From an uncultured Candidatus Saccharibacteria bacterium (lineage in GTDB: Bacteria > Patescibacteriota > Saccharimonadia > Saccharimonadales > Saccharimonadaceae): 43,717 bases of DNA. Below are positions 16,195-23,104 of this stretch, in pieces. A model generated the notes under the pieces. The model did not search any database. It saw only the letters and a list, made by a program, of their open reading frames with translations, and was not told the origin of the DNA. Each line of letters begins with the position of its first letter. The first letter of the stretch is position 1. The position numbers and the translations under genes are program-made. Where the stretch lies: assembly GCA_938042055.1 (NCBI GenBank), contig CALIRX010000020.1, forward strand, positions 1 to 43,717, written 5' to 3'.

Positions 16195-16536
16195 ATGCGA
16201 GTAAAGCGAGGAGTTACCGCACGTGCTAAGCACAAAAAAATCTTAAAAGCAGCAGAAGGAATGCAGCATAATCGCACCAGAAGTTTTCGTCTTGCAAAAC
16301 AAGGTGTTATTAGGGCTTTACAGTACGCATATCGCGATCGTCGAAACAAGAAACGCGATCTGCGAGGCCTATGGATTACGCGTATTAACGCAGCTGCTCG
16401 ACAAGAAGGAACAACTTACGGCAAGCTTATAGCTTCCATGAAATCCAAGAATATTGAGATCGATAGAAAAATACTAGCCGATCTAGCCGTTAATGAGCCA
16501 AAAGCTTTTGCTGAAATAGTAAAAGCTAGCCTATAG
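16195..16536 (+). CDS. rplT: Ribosomal protein bL20
   Basis: The 113-residue bL20 begins MRVKRGVTARAKHKKILK and has the conserved segments YAYRDRRNKKRDLRGLWI and RINAAARQEGTTYG. It binds 23S rRNA early in large-subunit assembly, and in several bacteria it represses its own operon by binding the infC-rpmI-rplT mRNA. I do not see an obvious 23S-like binding site here. It is the last gene of the operon, and an 11-bp terminator follows 20 nt later. Confidence 0.97.
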   Translation: MRVKRGVTARAKHKKILKAAEGMQHNRTRSFRLAKQGVIRALQYAYRDRRNKKRDLRGLWITRINAAARQEGTTYGKLIASMKSKNIEIDRKILADLAVNEPKAFAEIVKASL

Positions 16537-16555
16537 CACCATAGATCACCAATAT

Positions 16556-16588
16556 AAAATACCCTGCACAAAGTCAGGGTATTTTATT
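16556..16588 (+). terminator. Bidirectional terminator between rplT and rnpB
   Basis: The 11-bp stem AAAATACCCTG/CAGGGTATTTT (16556-16566/16575-16585) has an 8-nt loop, with T runs on the plus strand and A runs that act as T on the minus strand. It ends the infC operon and probably the rnpB transcript from the opposite side. Confidence 0.85.
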
Positions 16589-16590
16589 AT

Positions 16591-16925
16591 AGTCTGTCTA
16601 TAAGCCGGGTTCTGTCTAGGGCAATCATCTATCTAGTTTGCCTGTTGCCAAACAAATCAAGCGGTTATCGATCTGCGGACGGATAATCCTTATATACAGA
16701 TCTCCTTGCAGCCGACAGGGTTTACCTCTCGTCTATGTCGCCATAGACGACTGTGGGCTCTTACCCCACTCGTTTCACCTTTTCCCTCGTATATAAAATA
16801 CGAAGGTAGTTTCGTTTCTGTGGCACTTTCCCTAGAGTTGCCTCCGGTCGCCGTTAACGACTGTCGTATCCTTCGCTGCCCGGACTTTCCTCTTAAGTAT
16901 AACTTAAGCGATTGCCCAACAGACT
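16591..16925 (-). ncRNA. rnpB: RNase P RNA
   Basis: This is the catalytic RNA that removes tRNA 5' leaders. The ends pair as helix P1: AGUCUGU (16925-16919) with ACAGACU (16597-16591). The universally conserved GAGGAAAGUCCGGGC lies at 16892-16878 and the 3' conserved ACAGAACCCGGCUUA at 16616-16602. At about 335 nt it is slightly shorter than E. coli M1 RNA (377 nt). The promoter is TATAAT at 16940-16935 with CAGACA at 16963-16958. Confidence 0.95.
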
Positions 16926-16934
16926 ACATGATAT

Positions 16935-16963
16935 ATTATAGCACTAAACCCTAGACTTGTCTG
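16935..16963 (-). promoter_or_regulatory. Promoter of rnpB
   Basis: CAGACA (16963-16958), a 17-nt spacer and a perfect TATAAT (16940-16935) on the minus strand. The -10 box is 9 nt from the mature 5' end. The -35 box overlaps the closing stem of the structured element at 16961-17080. Confidence 0.65.
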
Positions 16964-17080
16964 TGGGCGCTAGATATTCCCCGCATAAATGCAAGGTGGG
17001 TGCTCGCAACTTATTGCCACGACAATAAATCATTAAAGCTCCCTGTTGTATGATGTTAGGAAAATCATACGCGCCCACGG
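16961..17080 (-). ncRNA. Unassigned cloverleaf-like structured RNA upstream of rnpB
   Basis: The 120-nt element is closed by an 8-bp perfect stem GTGGGCGC/GCGCCCAC (16963-16970/17071-17078), extendable to 10 with one wobble. Inside lie three arms: GTATGAT/ATCATAC (17048-17054/17064-17070); TTATTG/CAATAA (17011-17016/17023-17028) enclosed by GGG-T-GCT/AGC-T-CCC (16998-17004/17037-17043); and a small GCAT/ATGC arm near 16983-16992. A TATAAT on the minus strand at 17107-17102 could start it. The inverted repeats do not give the strand by themselves. It has no tRNA or SRP consensus, and I do not recognise the family. Confidence 0.55.
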
Positions 17081-17102
17081 ATAAATCCAGGGTATGCTCC
17101 CA

Positions 17103-17747
17103 TTATACACCAAATATGTTCATAAATACACGCAAAATCGCCCGAATACAACCCGACATAACCTGCCCGATTACGTCAGAAAACAATACAACTACAATCA
17201 TCACTAAAAGAATACCATTTTGTTCAATTTTTTGCATAACACCCCTGACACCGTCTGGCGCTACGGCGTATAATATTCTAGATCCGTCCAGAGGCGGAAT
17301 TGGTAGCATATTAAAAACAAAAAAACCCAGATTCACCGATACAGCAGTAGAAATAGTCAGTCCAAATATCGTAGGCTGTACTGCCCCAGCATTATTAATA
17401 ACGCCACTAAACACTCCGACGCCAAACGCAATAAAGGCGATTACTAAATTAGTAATTGGGCCAGAAAGAGCAACAAGAGCCGCCCCCCAATCGCCAAAAC
17501 GGACTCTATTTGGATTAAATGGAACAGGTTTAGCTCCTCCAAAAACTGGAGCATGCAGTATCACCATAATCAAAGGAAGCAAAATAGTCATCACGGGATC
17601 GATATGTCTTATGGGATTAAGTGTCAATCTCCCCTCTTCTTTTGCAGTATTATCGCCCAGTGCATACCCCATAAAAGTGTGCATAGCCTCGTGAATGGTC
17701 ATAGACAATAATATAACAATCAAAACTATTATTATTTCTAAAATCAT
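17103..17747 (-). CDS. Site-2-protease-type M50 zinc metallopeptidase
   Basis: This 214-residue polytopic membrane protein has the zinc-binding HEAMH (19-23) within the first helix and the second metal motif in NMLPIPPLDGSRIL (about 150-163, with the Asp ligand). It belongs to the small M50B branch, with about five membrane helices and no PDZ domain. Such enzymes cut membrane-bound substrates within the bilayer, often anti-sigma factors; the substrate here is unknown. A TATAAT (17760-17755) lies 7 nt before the ATG with an extended TG motif, predicting a leaderless mRNA. The neighbour rpmB is divergent. Confidence 0.9.
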   Translation of the reverse strand: MILEIIIVLIVILLSMTIHEAMHTFMGYALGDNTAKEEGRLTLNPIRHIDPVMTILLPLIMVILHAPVFGGAKPVPFNPNRVRFGDWGAALVALSGPITNLVIAFIAFGVGVFSGVINNAGAVQPTIFGLTISTAVSVNLGFFVFNMLPIPPLDGSRILYAVAPDGVRGVMQKIEQNGILLVMIVVVLFSDVIGQVMSGCIRAILRVFMNIFGV

Positions 17748-17754
17748 AAGTGTT

Positions 17755-17760
17755 ATTATA
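17755..17760 (-). promoter_or_regulatory. Extended -10 box of the M50 peptidase gene (leaderless placement)
   Basis: TGCTATAAT on the minus strand ends 7 nt before the ATG at 17747. No good -35 box is visible; the TG extension may compensate. Confidence 0.55.
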
Positions 17761-17776
17761 GCATCAATACACGATC

Positions 17777-17805
17777 TTGACTAATTACACAAATGTCGCT
17801 ACAAT
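17777..17805 (+). promoter_or_regulatory. Promoter of rpmB
   Basis: TTGACT (17777-17782), a 17-nt spacer and TACAAT (17800-17805), giving a start near 17812 and a leader of about 34 nt. Confidence 0.7.
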
Positions 17806-17845
17806 AATAAGGATTGTTATTAATAATAAAGTAAAGAGAGTGGAA

Positions 17846-18055
17846 ATGGCATCACGATGTGATTTAACAGGCAAAGGCAAGCAGTTTGGCAATAACGTCA
17901 GCTTCTCCCTGCGCCGCACTAAGCGTGTTTTCAAACCAAACCTTCAGAAGAAGACTTTTGTTGTTGACGGTCAAAAAATTACCATGACTTTAAGCACGAA
18001 AGCTATTCGCACCCTGAAGAAAAAAGGTATTTTGAGTGCAACTGTTGATAGGTAA
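17846..18055 (+). CDS. rpmB: Ribosomal protein bL28
   Basis: The 69-residue bL28 starts MASRCDLTGKGKQFGNNVS and contains SLRRTKRVFKPNLQ, typical of the family; the length is normal (about 63-78). An open frame reaches back to 17777, but that codon is the -35 box of the promoter, so the ATG at 17846 with GAGAG upstream is the start. Only one cysteine is present, so there is no zinc ribbon. The gene is monocistronic, with its own promoter and a strong terminator. Confidence 0.96.
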   Translation: MASRCDLTGKGKQFGNNVSFSLRRTKRVFKPNLQKKTFVVDGQKITMTLSTKAIRTLKKKGILSATVDR

Positions 18056-18076
18056 TCGCTAAATCAAATTTTTAAT

Positions 18077-18110
18077 AAAATAACTCCGATTGTATTATCG
18101 GAGTTATTTT
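18077..18110 (+). terminator. Bidirectional intrinsic terminator after rpmB
   Basis: A 14-bp perfect stem (18077-18090/18097-18110) with loop TGTATT contains AACTCCGAT/ATCGGAGTT and ends in a T run. It also serves the minus-strand operon that ends at 18129. Confidence 0.9.
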
Positions 18111-18128
18111 TAATTCAACGAGAAGACT

Positions 18129-18767
18129 CTAGCTTTTCGATATCTGAACAACCGTTAAATTATCTGGCAGATCCGTTATTTTCTTTAGCTTCCACTTTGG
18201 ACCAGCCTCAACAACTGGAGCTCCTAGATTTTTTACAAACTCATCCACACCATCCTGTGGAACTTCATAATGCAAAGTAGTGTCATTGTAATGCACCGGA
18301 ATCACCACCTTAGGATCCAATTGACGAATTATTGAAGTTGCTCCCATTGCGTCTAATGTATATCCATTTCCACCGACAGGTAATACTGCAAAATCAACAA
18401 CACCTATATTTTCGAGCTGATCATCAGTTAGTTTATTCTCAATGTTACCAACAACCACTCCCTTAGCTTCACCAATCGTAATTTTATATATTGTAGATTT
18501 TTTGACATCATCCGAAGTGTCGATGTGCCGGCGCGCCGGAATTCCTAACAATGAGATGTCTCCGACTTCATATTCACCTGGGCCCGAAAATAGTAGTCTT
18601 GGTGTAGAATTCACAACAGCAAACCGATCCTCCGTAACCACCTCTACGTCATTATCCACAGAAACATTTTTTCCTCCGACAATCTCTAAATTCGGATCAA
18701 ATACCACACGAAGTTTCTTTGTGGTAATAATAACAGCATTTGCTCCTTTATACTCTATTTCAAACAT
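18129..18767 (-). CDS. MBL-fold family protein lacking the HxHxDH motif
   Basis: The 212-residue protein resembles the UlaG/UPF0173 branch of the metallo-beta-lactamase fold: FEIEYKGANAVIITTKKLRVVFDP at the N-terminus (shown in part), GPGEYEVGDISLLGIPA in the middle and KVVIPVHYND near residue 150. The HxHxDH zinc signature that normally follows the second strand is absent; the expected place reads DVEVVTEDRFAVV. Catalysis by the usual two-metal mechanism is therefore doubtful, and a structural or binding role is possible. The start is 2 nt after the stop of the upstream winged-helix gene, so the two are co-transcribed. Confidence 0.8.
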   Translation of the reverse strand: MFEIEYKGANAVIITTKKLRVVFDPNLEIVGGKNVSVDNDVEVVTEDRFAVVNSTPRLLFSGPGEYEVGDISLLGIPARRHIDTSDDVKKSTIYKITIGEAKGVVVGNIENKLTDDQLENIGVVDFAVLPVGGNGYTLDAMGATSIIRQLDPKVVIPVHYNDTTLHYEVPQDGVDEFVKNLGAPVVEAGPKWKLKKITDLPDNLTVVQISKS

Positions 18768-18769
18768 AC

Positions 18770-19363
18770 CTACTCCTTTCTCATTATATTTTCCGTATCT
18801 ACTAATACGGAGTGCTTATTTCTTATAATATCCATTATAAACCTATCTTTGACACTCATCCTATAATAGAAATCATCATAAGACATTACGGCATAATTTA
18901 TCTCTATTTTTCTATATTTTTCGATTTTTTTAACAAGATTTTTTATAGTTACGGCAGACATATCATCGCCAACCAATAGCAAATCAACAGCAGAGCTTGA
19001 TCCGACTACTAATTTCCCCGAAATAATAGCCAACCTTAAGCCTCTCATTCTTCCTAAAGAGTCTTTCCAGGAAACGCCACTCGCAGTACCCATGCCGCCT
19101 TCTGTATTTTTATCTGAGAATATAGCCGCAAGTGGCTTGATATACGGATAATCCTCATTTACGCTATAGTATAACTTATTATTAATAGCGTCCTGTTGTA
19201 CTATGCCGACAGACACCATATTAGCTAGCTCTCGACGAACAGAATTTATTTGCTCATCGATCATCCTAGTAATTTCCCTCACATAAAATGATTTTTCTGG
19301 ATTATTCAGAAAAAGATGTAATAATTTTACCCTAGTTTTTGAACCAAATAATGAATCAATCAT
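18770..19363 (-). CDS. Winged-helix DNA-binding protein with nucleotidyltransferase-like C-terminal domain
   Basis: This protein has 197 residues. Residues 1-80 form an ArsR/MarR-like winged helix (SKTRVKLLHLFLNNPEKSF, then VREITRMIDEQINSVRREL as the recognition region). Residues about 95-190 resemble a minimal nucleotidyltransferase domain: IISGKLVVGSSSAVDLLLVGD supplies a GS and one Asp, followed by a helix and a YAVMSYDDFYYRM strand. Only part of the catalytic Asp set is visible, so it may sense or bind rather than transfer nucleotides. Proteins with this architecture are common as uncharacterised regulators in Patescibacteria. The targets are unknown; it sits in the miaA-wHTH-MBL unit. 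Confidence 0.75.
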   Translation of the reverse strand: MIDSLFGSKTRVKLLHLFLNNPEKSFYVREITRMIDEQINSVRRELANMVSVGIVQQDAINNKLYYSVNEDYPYIKPLAAIFSDKNTEGGMGTASGVSWKDSLGRMRGLRLAIISGKLVVGSSSAVDLLLVGDDMSAVTIKNLVKKIEKYRKIEINYAVMSYDDFYYRMSVKDRFIMDIIRNKHSVLVDTENIMRKE

Positions 19364-19387
19364 TGTACTATAATTGTAACATATTTT

Positions 19388-20290
19388 TTACTTACTATCT
19401 AATACTCGAGATAAATATTGTTCACACGAATGAATATCTCCCCATTCAATAAATGGGTTTCGTCTAAACCACGTCAACTGACGTTTCACTAAGTTTACAT
19501 CACTAACGATAAACTCCCGAATAGCCTGATCTTCATCTATTTCTTTCTCGATTAATTTCTTAATAATAGGATAAACATTACCCGTCATAGCCTCATTACA
19601 CCACCCGGTATTATTGGCTAATCCTATTGTCTCTTCTACAACACCATCCTTGAACATTTTTTTTGCTCTATCTGTAATCCTTTGTTTTAATAGTTGTTTA
19701 TCTGTAGTAATTCCGACAACGATAGCATTATTCAACGGAGCCTCCAGTCCAGACAGCTTTTTATCGGCTCGCTCAATAGCCCTAACTAGATATCTTTTAT
19801 TTTTATTATTCTCCGGCAATGCTACATCATGATTAGCACAGTATTGCTGAAGTTCAGATATCGTCATTTCTTGTAGGCTAGCTCTCTTCTCTTTGCTGGA
19901 TTTACCTCCAAATTGAAAATCAAATATAACAGAATCAATATACAACCCTGTTCCACCAACAAGAAATGGAATATTTCCTCGACTTCGGATTTCTTTAATC
20001 TTTTGACATGCATAGTCCTTAAATTGCGACACACTGAAAGGATCTCCTGGATCTACTAAATCAAGACCCCAATGAGAGACCCCTTGCCGTTCACTCAAAG
20101 AAGGCTTAGCCGTCCCGATATTCATACCACGATAGACAGTCCTGCTGTCAGCGCAGATTATCTCTCCTCTATACTTCTTCGCTAATTGTATAGCCAATGA
20201 TGTCTTGCCGCTAGCGGTAGGACCAGCAATTACAATTAGTGGTAGGCGACCTTCATCAACGCCGTTATCTAATTTTATAAACCTATCCAA
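19388..20290 (-). CDS. miaA: tRNA dimethylallyltransferase
   Basis: MiaA adds an isopentenyl group to N6 of A37 in tRNAs reading UNN codons. The 300-residue protein has the P-loop AGPTASGKTSLA near residues 22-33, the ADSRTVYRGMNIGTAKP segment and GGTGLYIDSVIF; the length is normal. The start is a TTG at 20290, 11 nt after the thrS stop, with a GGGTTGAG upstream; no ATG fits before the P-loop. The gene lies between thrS and a winged-helix gene in the same direction. Confidence 0.95.
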   Translation of the reverse strand: MDRFIKLDNGVDEGRLPLIVIAGPTASGKTSLAIQLAKKYRGEIICADSRTVYRGMNIGTAKPSLSERQGVSHWGLDLVDPGDPFSVSQFKDYACQKIKEIRSRGNIPFLVGGTGLYIDSVIFDFQFGGKSSKEKRASLQEMTISELQQYCANHDVALPENNKNKRYLVRAIERADKKLSGLEAPLNNAIVVGITTDKQLLKQRITDRAKKMFKDGVVEETIGLANNTGWCNEAMTGNVYPIIKKLIEKEIDEDQAIREFIVSDVNLVKRQLTWFRRNPFIEWGDIHSCEQYLSRVLDSK

Positions 20291-20301
20291 TTAACTCAAC
20301 C

Positions 20302-22113
20302 CTACAAAGATTTTATATACTCAGCAAGCTGCTCCAACGGTATTTTTTCTTCGCCAGATTGCGTGCGAGCACTAACCTCGTTAGCTTCCATATCCTTTGG
20401 TCCTACGATAAGTTGAACAGGTATCTTCATAGAGGTAGCTTCCCTAATCTTCTTGCCTAATGATTCATTTCTAGAATCTATTGTAAATCTTACATCGTTA
20501 TATCTAACTGGCTCCATGAGGGTACTGTCTGATAATATAGTTGTTATTTTATCAACATATTCTAATACTGTGTCGTTAATCGTCAGAATACGAACCTGTT
20601 CTGGAGCTGCCCAAAACGGAAACCATCCGCCAGTATGTTCTATAAACACACTTAAGAATCGCTCAATTGATCCCAATAAGGCGCAATGAATCATAACTGG
20701 TGTTGTAAAATTGCCATCAGCATCCGCATATTCCAAACCGAACCTTTGTGGTTGCACGAAATCTAGCTGCACGGTTGCAACTTGATGTTCACGGCCGATT
20801 GCATCCGTTGCCATAAAGTCAATCTTTGGACCATAAAATGCCGCCTCGCCCTCTTGCTCAAAATAATCCAAGCCTACTTTCTCGACAGCAGATTTTAACT
20901 GGTTCTGTGCGGAATCCCATAAGCTAAGATCGCCTAAATACGAATCAGACTTGTCACGATAGCTTAATCTAACCCTGAGCTTCATATCGATCGATCCATA
21001 CAGCTCACGAGCGGCAGATAACAAATTATTAATCTCGTCTTCAATCTGATCAGTACGACAAAATATATGACTATCATCCTGCGTTAATGAGCGTACACGA
21101 TTCAACCCGCCCAGCTCGCCAGTTTTTTCGTCGCGATAATCCGTTGTCGTCTCCAAGTATCTTACCGGCATATCACGATAACTTCGCGGTCGTGAGGCAA
21201 AAATTTGCGTATGATGCGGACAGTTCATAGGTTTAAGAGCCATCTCATCACTAGTTTCTTGGCTTTTAACTAAAAATAGCTCTTCTCCGAACTTAGCCCA
21301 ATGGCCCGATGTTTCATATAAATCTTTTTTCGTAATATGAGGCGTCCAGACCTTTTCAAAGCCAAACTTCTGTCTCAGCTGGTTCGAATATTGAGCCACT
21401 ATATCTCGTAAAATCGTACCGCGAGGAGTAAACAAAGGTAAACCAATCCCTACCAGAGGAGATGTCGTATATAGATCAAGCTCCTTGCCTAACTTGCGAT
21501 GATCTCGCTGTTTTGCAATTTCCAATCTATTCAGATATTCGTCCAGCTCTTCCTGCGTAGCAAACGCTACACCATATATTCGCTGCATTTGTGGGTTATT
21601 CTCATTACCTCGCCAATATGCTCCAGCCGTCTTAGTGAGTTTAAATGCACCAACTTTTCCAGTACTATCCACATGTCCACCTCTACACAAATCAATGTAA
21701 TCACCCTGAGAATACAAAGAAACAGTCTCGACTTTACTATCACCATCAGACACAGATCCCATTTTTTCTCCAGCCAATTCGCTAGCAACGGTAGTGCCAG
21801 ATCGCTTAAGATCATTCAGTAGTTCCACTTTAAATGACTGATTTCCACTTATAGCCCAATCAATAGCCTCTTCTACCGACACATCGCGCCTCTCAAACGG
21901 ATAATCAGCCGCTACGATCTTTCGCATCTCCTCTTCTATCTTCGGAAGGTCAGCTTCAGAAATTGTCCCGTTGTCAAGATAAATATCATAGTAAAAACCA
22001 TTATCGATAGCTGGACCCACGCCAAACTTCGCCTGAGGCCATAAATGCTGAATAGCCTGTGCCATAATATGCGCCAGGCTGTGTCTCATAGATTTTAGTT
22101 CTTCTTCACTCAT
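20302..22113 (-). CDS. thrS: Threonyl-tRNA synthetase lacking the TGS domain
   Basis: ThrRS charges tRNA-Thr. The protein has 603 residues against about 640 in E. coli, and it begins directly with the editing region (MRHSLAHIMAQAIQHLWP), so the N-terminal TGS domain (about 60 residues) is missing. The editing site is intact: HSLAH (12-16) and LCRGGHVDSTG. The catalytic core has MNCPHH with the zinc-binding Cys, the class II motif 2 region RVRSLTQDDSHIF and motif 3 near ALLGSIERFL. An anticodon-binding domain follows. The -10 box TATAAT (22125-22120, extended TGG) ends 6 nt before the ATG and there is no Shine-Dalgarno, predicting a leaderless mRNA. A tRNA-Thr(CGT) gene lies at 25096. Confidence 0.96.
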   Translation of the reverse strand: MSEEELKSMRHSLAHIMAQAIQHLWPQAKFGVGPAIDNGFYYDIYLDNGTISEADLPKIEEEMRKIVAADYPFERRDVSVEEAIDWAISGNQSFKVELLNDLKRSGTTVASELAGEKMGSVSDGDSKVETVSLYSQGDYIDLCRGGHVDSTGKVGAFKLTKTAGAYWRGNENNPQMQRIYGVAFATQEELDEYLNRLEIAKQRDHRKLGKELDLYTTSPLVGIGLPLFTPRGTILRDIVAQYSNQLRQKFGFEKVWTPHITKKDLYETSGHWAKFGEELFLVKSQETSDEMALKPMNCPHHTQIFASRPRSYRDMPVRYLETTTDYRDEKTGELGGLNRVRSLTQDDSHIFCRTDQIEDEINNLLSAARELYGSIDMKLRVRLSYRDKSDSYLGDLSLWDSAQNQLKSAVEKVGLDYFEQEGEAAFYGPKIDFMATDAIGREHQVATVQLDFVQPQRFGLEYADADGNFTTPVMIHCALLGSIERFLSVFIEHTGGWFPFWAAPEQVRILTINDTVLEYVDKITTILSDSTLMEPVRYNDVRFTIDSRNESLGKKIREATSMKIPVQLIVGPKDMEANEVSARTQSGEEKIPLEQLAEYIKSL

Positions 22114-22119
22114 ATCAAT

Positions 22120-22125
22120 ATTATA
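22120..22125 (-). promoter_or_regulatory. Extended -10 box of thrS (leaderless placement)
   Basis: TGGTATAAT on the minus strand, 6 nt before the ATG at 22113. The -35 region is weak. No T-box leader is possible with this arrangement. Confidence 0.6.
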
Positions 22126-22134
22126 CCACGCTCC

Positions 22135-22163
22135 TTGATAGTAGACATCTGTTATGATAATAT
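22135..22163 (+). promoter_or_regulatory. Promoter of tRNA-Val
   Basis: TTGATA (22135-22140), 17-nt spacer, TAATAT (22158-22163), start near 22170, just before the tRNA 5' end. It is divergent from the thrS promoter. Confidence 0.6.
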
Positions 22164-22173
22164 TATTATATCT

Positions 22174-22250
22174 GGGCGATTAGCTCATTTGGCTAGAGCG
22201 CTTCATTGACGTTGAAGAGGTGAGAGGTTCGAATCCTCTATTGCCCACCA
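22174..22250 (+). tRNA. tRNA-Val (anticodon GAC)
   Basis: Complete 77-nt cloverleaf with encoded CCA. Acceptor GGGCGAT pairs with ATTGCCC, the anticodon arm is CTTCA-TTGACGT-TGAAG, and the T-loop is TTCGAAT. A terminator hairpin follows 13 nt later. Confidence 0.97.
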
Positions 22251-22262
22251 GATGCGACACAT

Positions 22263-22294
22263 AAGCCTCGTCGATAGTAAACGGGGCTTTTTTA
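22263..22294 (+). terminator. Terminator of tRNA-Val
   Basis: Stem AAGCCTCG/CGGGGCTT (22263-22270/22282-22289, one wobble) with an 11-nt loop and a T run. Confidence 0.85.
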
Positions 22295-22353
22295 TTAATA
22301 GGATCAGTTAATATAACAAAAATGACCAAACCTACACGTTTGCCATACAGACC

Positions 22354-22382
22354 TTGACTTTATTTGATAAGTATGTTAGAAT
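22354..22382 (+). promoter_or_regulatory. Promoter of the 41-codon gene (leaderless placement)
   Basis: TTGACT (22354-22359), 17-nt spacer, TAGAAT (22377-22382), then 7 nt to the ATG at 22390. Confidence 0.65.
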
Positions 22383-22389
22383 TTAGAGC

Positions 22390-22515
22390 ATGAGTAAACA
22401 TGACTCACCTAGTTTAAGCACAAAAAAGCCACAGCACTGTTCTTTATTGAGCAAGACCAAAATTCACTACGAATATAACAAGAAGATCAACGAAGAAAGA
22501 TCTATACTTAATTAA
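22390..22515 (+). CDS. Small basic protein, 41 residues, unknown
   Basis: The short frame starts MSKHDSPSLSTKKPQHCS, contains KTKIHYEYNKKINEERS and stops at TAA. It is rich in Lys, Ser and His, has one Cys and no membrane segment. I recognise no family. Three things support it as a real gene: a near-consensus promoter with its -10 box 7 nt before the ATG, a terminator hairpin 21 nt after the stop, and no other reason for a promoter-terminator pair here. It could instead be a short non-coding RNA whose start happens to be an ATG. Confidence 0.55.
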   Translation: MSKHDSPSLSTKKPQHCSLLSKTKIHYEYNKKINEERSILN

Positions 22516-22536
22516 GTTCCCAGATTTACAAAGTAG

Positions 22537-22565
22537 TCGCCTCTATAACGGGGCGATTTTTATTT
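22537..22565 (+). terminator. Terminator after the 41-codon gene
   Basis: Stem TCGCCTC/GGGGCGA (22537-22543/22550-22556, one wobble), 6-nt loop, followed by TTTTTATTTT. Confidence 0.75.
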
Positions 22566-22618
22566 TACACAGCACTTTTCCACTGGATTTTTTTATAGTT
22601 GTATGTCAATATATTGAT

Positions 22619-23104
22619 ATGATATGCATAAAATGTTTTCACGGAAAAACCCACGTAACAAATTCTCGTCAAAATAAAAAATACCCAACAACCTGGCGTA
22701 GACATATATGCGACCAATGCGGTTATTCTTTTACAACCTACGAAAAGCCTGCGATTTCCCTCGTTGTCACATCACAAGATGGCAAGAAAAATAATTTTTC
22801 TATAGGAAAACTGATACTTAGTATTGCGCGAAGTTTTAATCATAACGAAAAATTAGCAGGCTCATATAGCTATGACTTGGCTAATACTATACAAGATAAG
22901 TTGATACATTTACAAAACAAACCCGCGGTATCATCTCAACACATCGCCGAAATAACCCACTCAACATTACAGAATTTTGACCAAATAGCTGCACTGCAAT
23001 ATGCAGCACAACATAATCTTATTATCTCTCAGAGAAAGAGGCGTCGTGGCCGTCCTTCTTTTTCTTATTCTGAGCACGACTCTGATCATTCATCTCTACA
23101 GTAG
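22619..23104 (+). CDS. Divergent NrdR-like transcriptional repressor
   Basis: NrdR represses ribonucleotide reductase genes. This 161-residue protein has the layout of NrdR: a zinc ribbon with C3-x2-C6 and C31-x2-C34, the conserved RRHICDQCGYSFTTYE, then an ATP-cone-like domain (VTSQDGKKNNFSIGKLIL, about 50-130). The usual MRCPFC and VxDSR segments are altered (MICIKC, VTNSR), and the tail is basic (QRKRRRGRPSFSY). It could regulate something other than nrd. The last 83 nt overlap the end of the convergent glycosyltransferase gene. No good Shine-Dalgarno is present. Confidence 0.75.
   Translation: MICIKCFHGKTHVTNSRQNKKYPTTWRRHICDQCGYSFTTYEKPAISLVVTSQDGKKNNFSIGKLILSIARSFNHNEKLAGSYSYDLANTIQDKLIHLQNKPAVSSQHIAEITHSTLQNFDQIAALQYAAQHNLIISQRKRRRGRPSFSYSEHDSDHSSLQ

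Noticed and set aside
16706..16954. 82-codon plus-strand frame
   Set aside because: It is the antisense of the RNase P RNA gene.
22252..22320. Short frame starting 1 nt after tRNA-Val
   Set aside because: It runs through the tRNA terminator hairpin and T run, so unlike the Arg and Thr cases it is not a credible gene.
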